Part shown: piece after piece, positions 4,673-5,649 of the stretch
Numbering within the stretch: the stretch's first letter is position 1
How the letters are laid out: each line of letters begins with the position of its first letter
Assembly: GCA_019689615.1 (NCBI GenBank)
Contig: JADGHD010000357.1
Coordinates: 1-5,649 of the forward strand
Source: Frankia sp.
Lineage (GTDB): Bacteria; Actinomycetota; Actinomycetes; Frankiales; Frankiaceae
Direction: 5' to 3'
Length of the DNA stretch: 5,649 bases
Position numbers and translations under genes: made by a program
Notes under the pieces: model-generated
Database searches by the model: none
Told to the model about the DNA's origin: nothing
The model's input: only the letters and a program-made list of their open reading frames with translations

Positions 4673-4695
4673 ACCATAGGCGGCCCGCGGGCCGC
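4673..4695 (-). promoter_or_regulatory. YbjN promoter with overlapping 16-bp palindrome
   Basis: On the minus strand TATGGT (4673-4678) fits a -10 and would give a leader of about 30 nt carrying the ribosome binding site. One base upstream of it lies a perfect 16-bp palindrome GCGGCCCGCGGGCCGC (4680-4695), filling the spacer between -10 and -35. A protein bound there would block RNA polymerase, so it is operator-like. No consensus -35 is seen, and GC palindromes can be accidental. Confidence 0.4.
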
Positions 4696-4730
4696 GTGCC
4701 CGGCCAGCGTGACCAGGCAGCCAGCCACCG

Positions 4731-4760
4731 GCCGCTATGGCGGGTTACCGCGGTAGCGGC
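4731..4760. other. Two-part hairpin in the YbjN-DsrE gap
   Basis: GCCGCTA (4731-4737) pairs with TAGCGGC (4754-4760). Inside, after a 2x2 mismatch, GCGG (4740-4743) pairs with CCGC (4748-4751) around a GTTA loop. It lies about 85 nt downstream of the DsrE stop and upstream of the YbjN promoter, so it could be a second terminator or a regulatory structure. Confidence 0.4.
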
Positions 4761-4788
4761 GGCCAAACGTGGGCATCGCGGCGGCCAA
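4756..4788. repeat. 11-bp direct repeat, 22-bp period
   Basis: GCGGCGGCCAA occurs at 4756-4766 and 4778-4788. The starts are 22 bp apart, about two helical turns, which would put both copies on the same face of the DNA. It lies upstream of the YbjN promoter. Significance is uncertain. Confidence 0.5.
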
Positions 4789-4809
4789 CGGGCCGCCGGG
4801 CTCGCCACG

Positions 4810-4840
4810 GCGGTGGCCGCCGGCAAGCCGTGGCCACCGC
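4810..4840 (-). terminator. Hairpin terminator after DsrE gene
   Basis: GCGGTGGCC (4810-4818) pairs perfectly with GGCCACCGC (4832-4840). A further 3 bp (CGG/CCG) inside close on a CAAG loop. On the minus strand the hairpin begins 5 nt after the DsrE stop, the expected terminator position. No T tract. Confidence 0.65.
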
Positions 4841-4845
4841 GGTTG

Positions 4846-5208
4846 TCAGTAGACGAGCGCCTGGGCGCCGTCGGCCATCACCTCGGCGACGAACGTCGCC
4901 GCGCCCGCGATCCGGATCCCGTCGATCACGTCGTCCGGGCCGATCGAGCGCCGGGCGGCGCACTGCGTGCACAGCGTCACCTTGCCGGCCGTCAGCACCG
5001 CGTCGAGCAGGTCGGGCAGGGGAGCGGACTCCGGGAGGCTGAACTCCGCCGCCCGACCGGGCAGCGCGAACCAGGCCGATTCGCCGGTCAGCCACAGCGA
5101 CACGTCGATCCCGCTGCTGGCGGCGACCGAGGCGACGGTGAAGGCCTGGGAGCAGCGCTCTGGCGCGTCAAGCCCGGCGGTCACCTTGATGACTAGGGAT
5201 CGGCTCAT
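4846..5208 (-). CDS. DsrE/DsrF-like family protein
   Basis: A 120-residue protein starting MSRSLVIKVTAGLDAPERC at ATG 5208. It has the DsrE-like alternating alpha/beta pattern: an N-terminal strand, a helix at about 15-32, the strand IDVSLWLTGESAWF (34-47), LPDLLDAVLTAG (64-75) and a C-terminal VAEVMADGAQALVY. CTQC at 80-83 supplies a CxxC pair, with a third Cys at 19. DsrE/TusD-type proteins accept and pass on persulfide sulfur, and a Cys near this position carries it in sulfur-transfer members; a sulfur-carrier or redox role here is inferred. The frame is open upstream to 5613, but that part is unlike any family and spans the transposase remnant. No ribosome binding site is visible; CAGACT 6 nt before ATG is a poor -10, so a leaderless start is possible. 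It is monocistronic, ending at a hairpin. Confidence 0.85.
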   Translation of the reverse strand: MSRSLVIKVTAGLDAPERCSQAFTVASVAASSGIDVSLWLTGESAWFALPGRAAEFSLPESAPLPDLLDAVLTAGKVTLCTQCAARRSIGPDDVIDGIRIAGAATFVAEVMADGAQALVY

Positions 5209-5294
5209 GGCCCAAGTCTGCCCCGCTGCCCGTCGCCGGGGCGCGTGGCCAGTACCGCAACGGCAGTTGCTCTGCCCGTGGTGGATGATCCTCT

Positions 5295-5467
5295 GTGGTG
5301 GTGCAGACGTCGGCGCCCGAGCTGGACGAGCTGTGTGGGCGGGTCGGGGTCCGGTTCGGGCGGGCGAGCCGCGGCGGCGGGTAGGCGGGTACGTGTCCGG
5401 GCTGGCCGCAGGGGCCGAGAAGAACGGCTGGACGCAGGCAGAGCGGACCGGGCAGCTCAGCCCGGAC
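5295..5467 (+). pseudogene. Frameshifted N-terminal remnant of IS701-family transposase
   Basis: From GTG 5295 the frame reads APELDELCGRVGVRFGRA, which matches my recollection of the N-terminus of IS701-type DDE transposases, then runs into TAG at 5382-5384. From 5366 the +2-shifted frame continues with EPRRRVGGYVSGLAAGAEKN and GWTQAERTGQLSPD, the expected continuation. Inserting one base after 5366 restores the whole stretch, so one nucleotide was lost. One residue also seems missing before KNGW. Similarity ends near 5467; the catalytic domain is absent and no terminal inverted repeat or target duplication is evident. It is therefore a dead fragment, and the whole 5209-5649 stretch is probably insertion-scarred. 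Confidence 0.6.
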
Positions 5468-5521
5468 CGGGATGACACAGCCAGGTGCGGTCGCGGTACC
5501 AGGTCACGTTCTCCAATCCCG

Positions 5522-5649
5522 CTATGGGCGTACCCCCATGTACGAGGCGAGATCCGCAAGTCCGGCTTTTCGTGCTCGCCGCACGGTCGCTGCATCGAGT
5601 AGGTCACGCACAACGTGATGCGCCGCGCGCTGGTTCCTTAGCCACTCAG
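5522..5649 (-). CDS. Possible C-terminal end of a gene entering from the right edge
   Basis: On the minus strand a frame is open from the window edge to TAG at 5522-5524, giving about 41 residues that include RAAHHVVRDLLDAATVRRAR and end LADLASYMGVRP. It has the balanced, helix-forming composition of real protein, possibly a helical DNA-binding or regulatory tail, but I do not recognise the family. Codons are less GC-biased than elsewhere in the window (CTA, AGG, CGA, GCA, GAT, AAA), as expected of acquired DNA next to a transposase remnant. A shifted frame goes on after the stop with LENVTWYRDRTWLCHPG to TGA near 5456, so the gene may be broken. It is short and lacks a visible start, so it is doubtful. 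Confidence 0.3.
   Translation of the reverse strand, partial: EWLRNQRAAHHVVRDLLDAATVRRARKAGLADLASYMGVRP

Noticed and set aside
4638..4826. Upstream extension of the YbjN frame to 4826
   Set aside because: The added residues are low-complexity, pass through the promoter and palindrome, and ATG 4637 has a good ribosome binding site.
5209..5613. Upstream extension of the DsrE frame to 5613
   Set aside because: It crosses the transposase remnant and lacks any domain; the conserved family start is MSRSLVIKV at 5208.
1..5649. CRISPR array, rRNA, riboswitch of a known class, or intact insertion sequence
   Set aside because: No regularly spaced repeats, no rRNA or recognised aptamer motifs, and no complete transposase or paired terminal repeats were found.

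Overview
The window looks like chromosomal DNA of a very GC-rich actinobacterium. GC is above 70%, codon third positions are almost all G or C, GTG starts are common, and several genes appear to begin without a ribosome binding site. The gene families are typical of Actinobacteria. A decayed IS701-type transposase start and the overall flavour suggest Frankia or a close relative, but the genus is an inference from memory of such proteins, not proven here.

Layout. The left end holds the 3' part of a Gly/Ala-rich hydrophobic membrane protein (1-342), followed 4 nt later by a DUF2993/LmeA-like exported lipid-binding protein (347-1075). A small unrecognised gene (1251-1469) ends at a near-perfect hairpin (1494-1529) that it shares with a convergent minus-strand operon. 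That operon is a two-domain thiosulfate sulfurtransferase (cysA/sseA type, 1851-2684) and a DUF1416/SseC protein (1548-1847), 3 nt apart. About 370 nt upstream on the same strand is a 25-codon Cys-rich leader peptide (3052-3129) that is absent from ordinary ORF calls. A strong hairpin follows its stop, so this looks like a cysteine-responsive attenuator for the sulfur operon. Divergent from it are a 33-residue single-span membrane peptide with an apparently leaderless start (3313-3414) and a nitrobindin/FABP-like protein (3440-4015). A YbjN-domain protein (4062-4637) and a DsrE-family sulfur-carrier-like protein (4846-5208) lie on the minus strand, separated by hairpins and an 11-bp direct repeat. 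The right end (5295-5649) is accessory: a frameshifted transposase N-terminus and a possible partial gene entering from beyond the edge.

How the genes fit together. CysA-SseC, the FABP-like protein and the LmeA-like protein are also neighbours in mycobacteria (Rv0813c-Rv0817c region), so this is a rearranged version of a conserved actinobacterial neighbourhood for sulfur transfer, redox and cell envelope. The thioredoxin-like gene found between lmeA and cysA there is not in this window. DsrE adds another probable sulfur-handling protein. I see no rRNA, tRNA, CRISPR array or intact mobile element. The least routine finding is the leader peptide with its long structured leader region.
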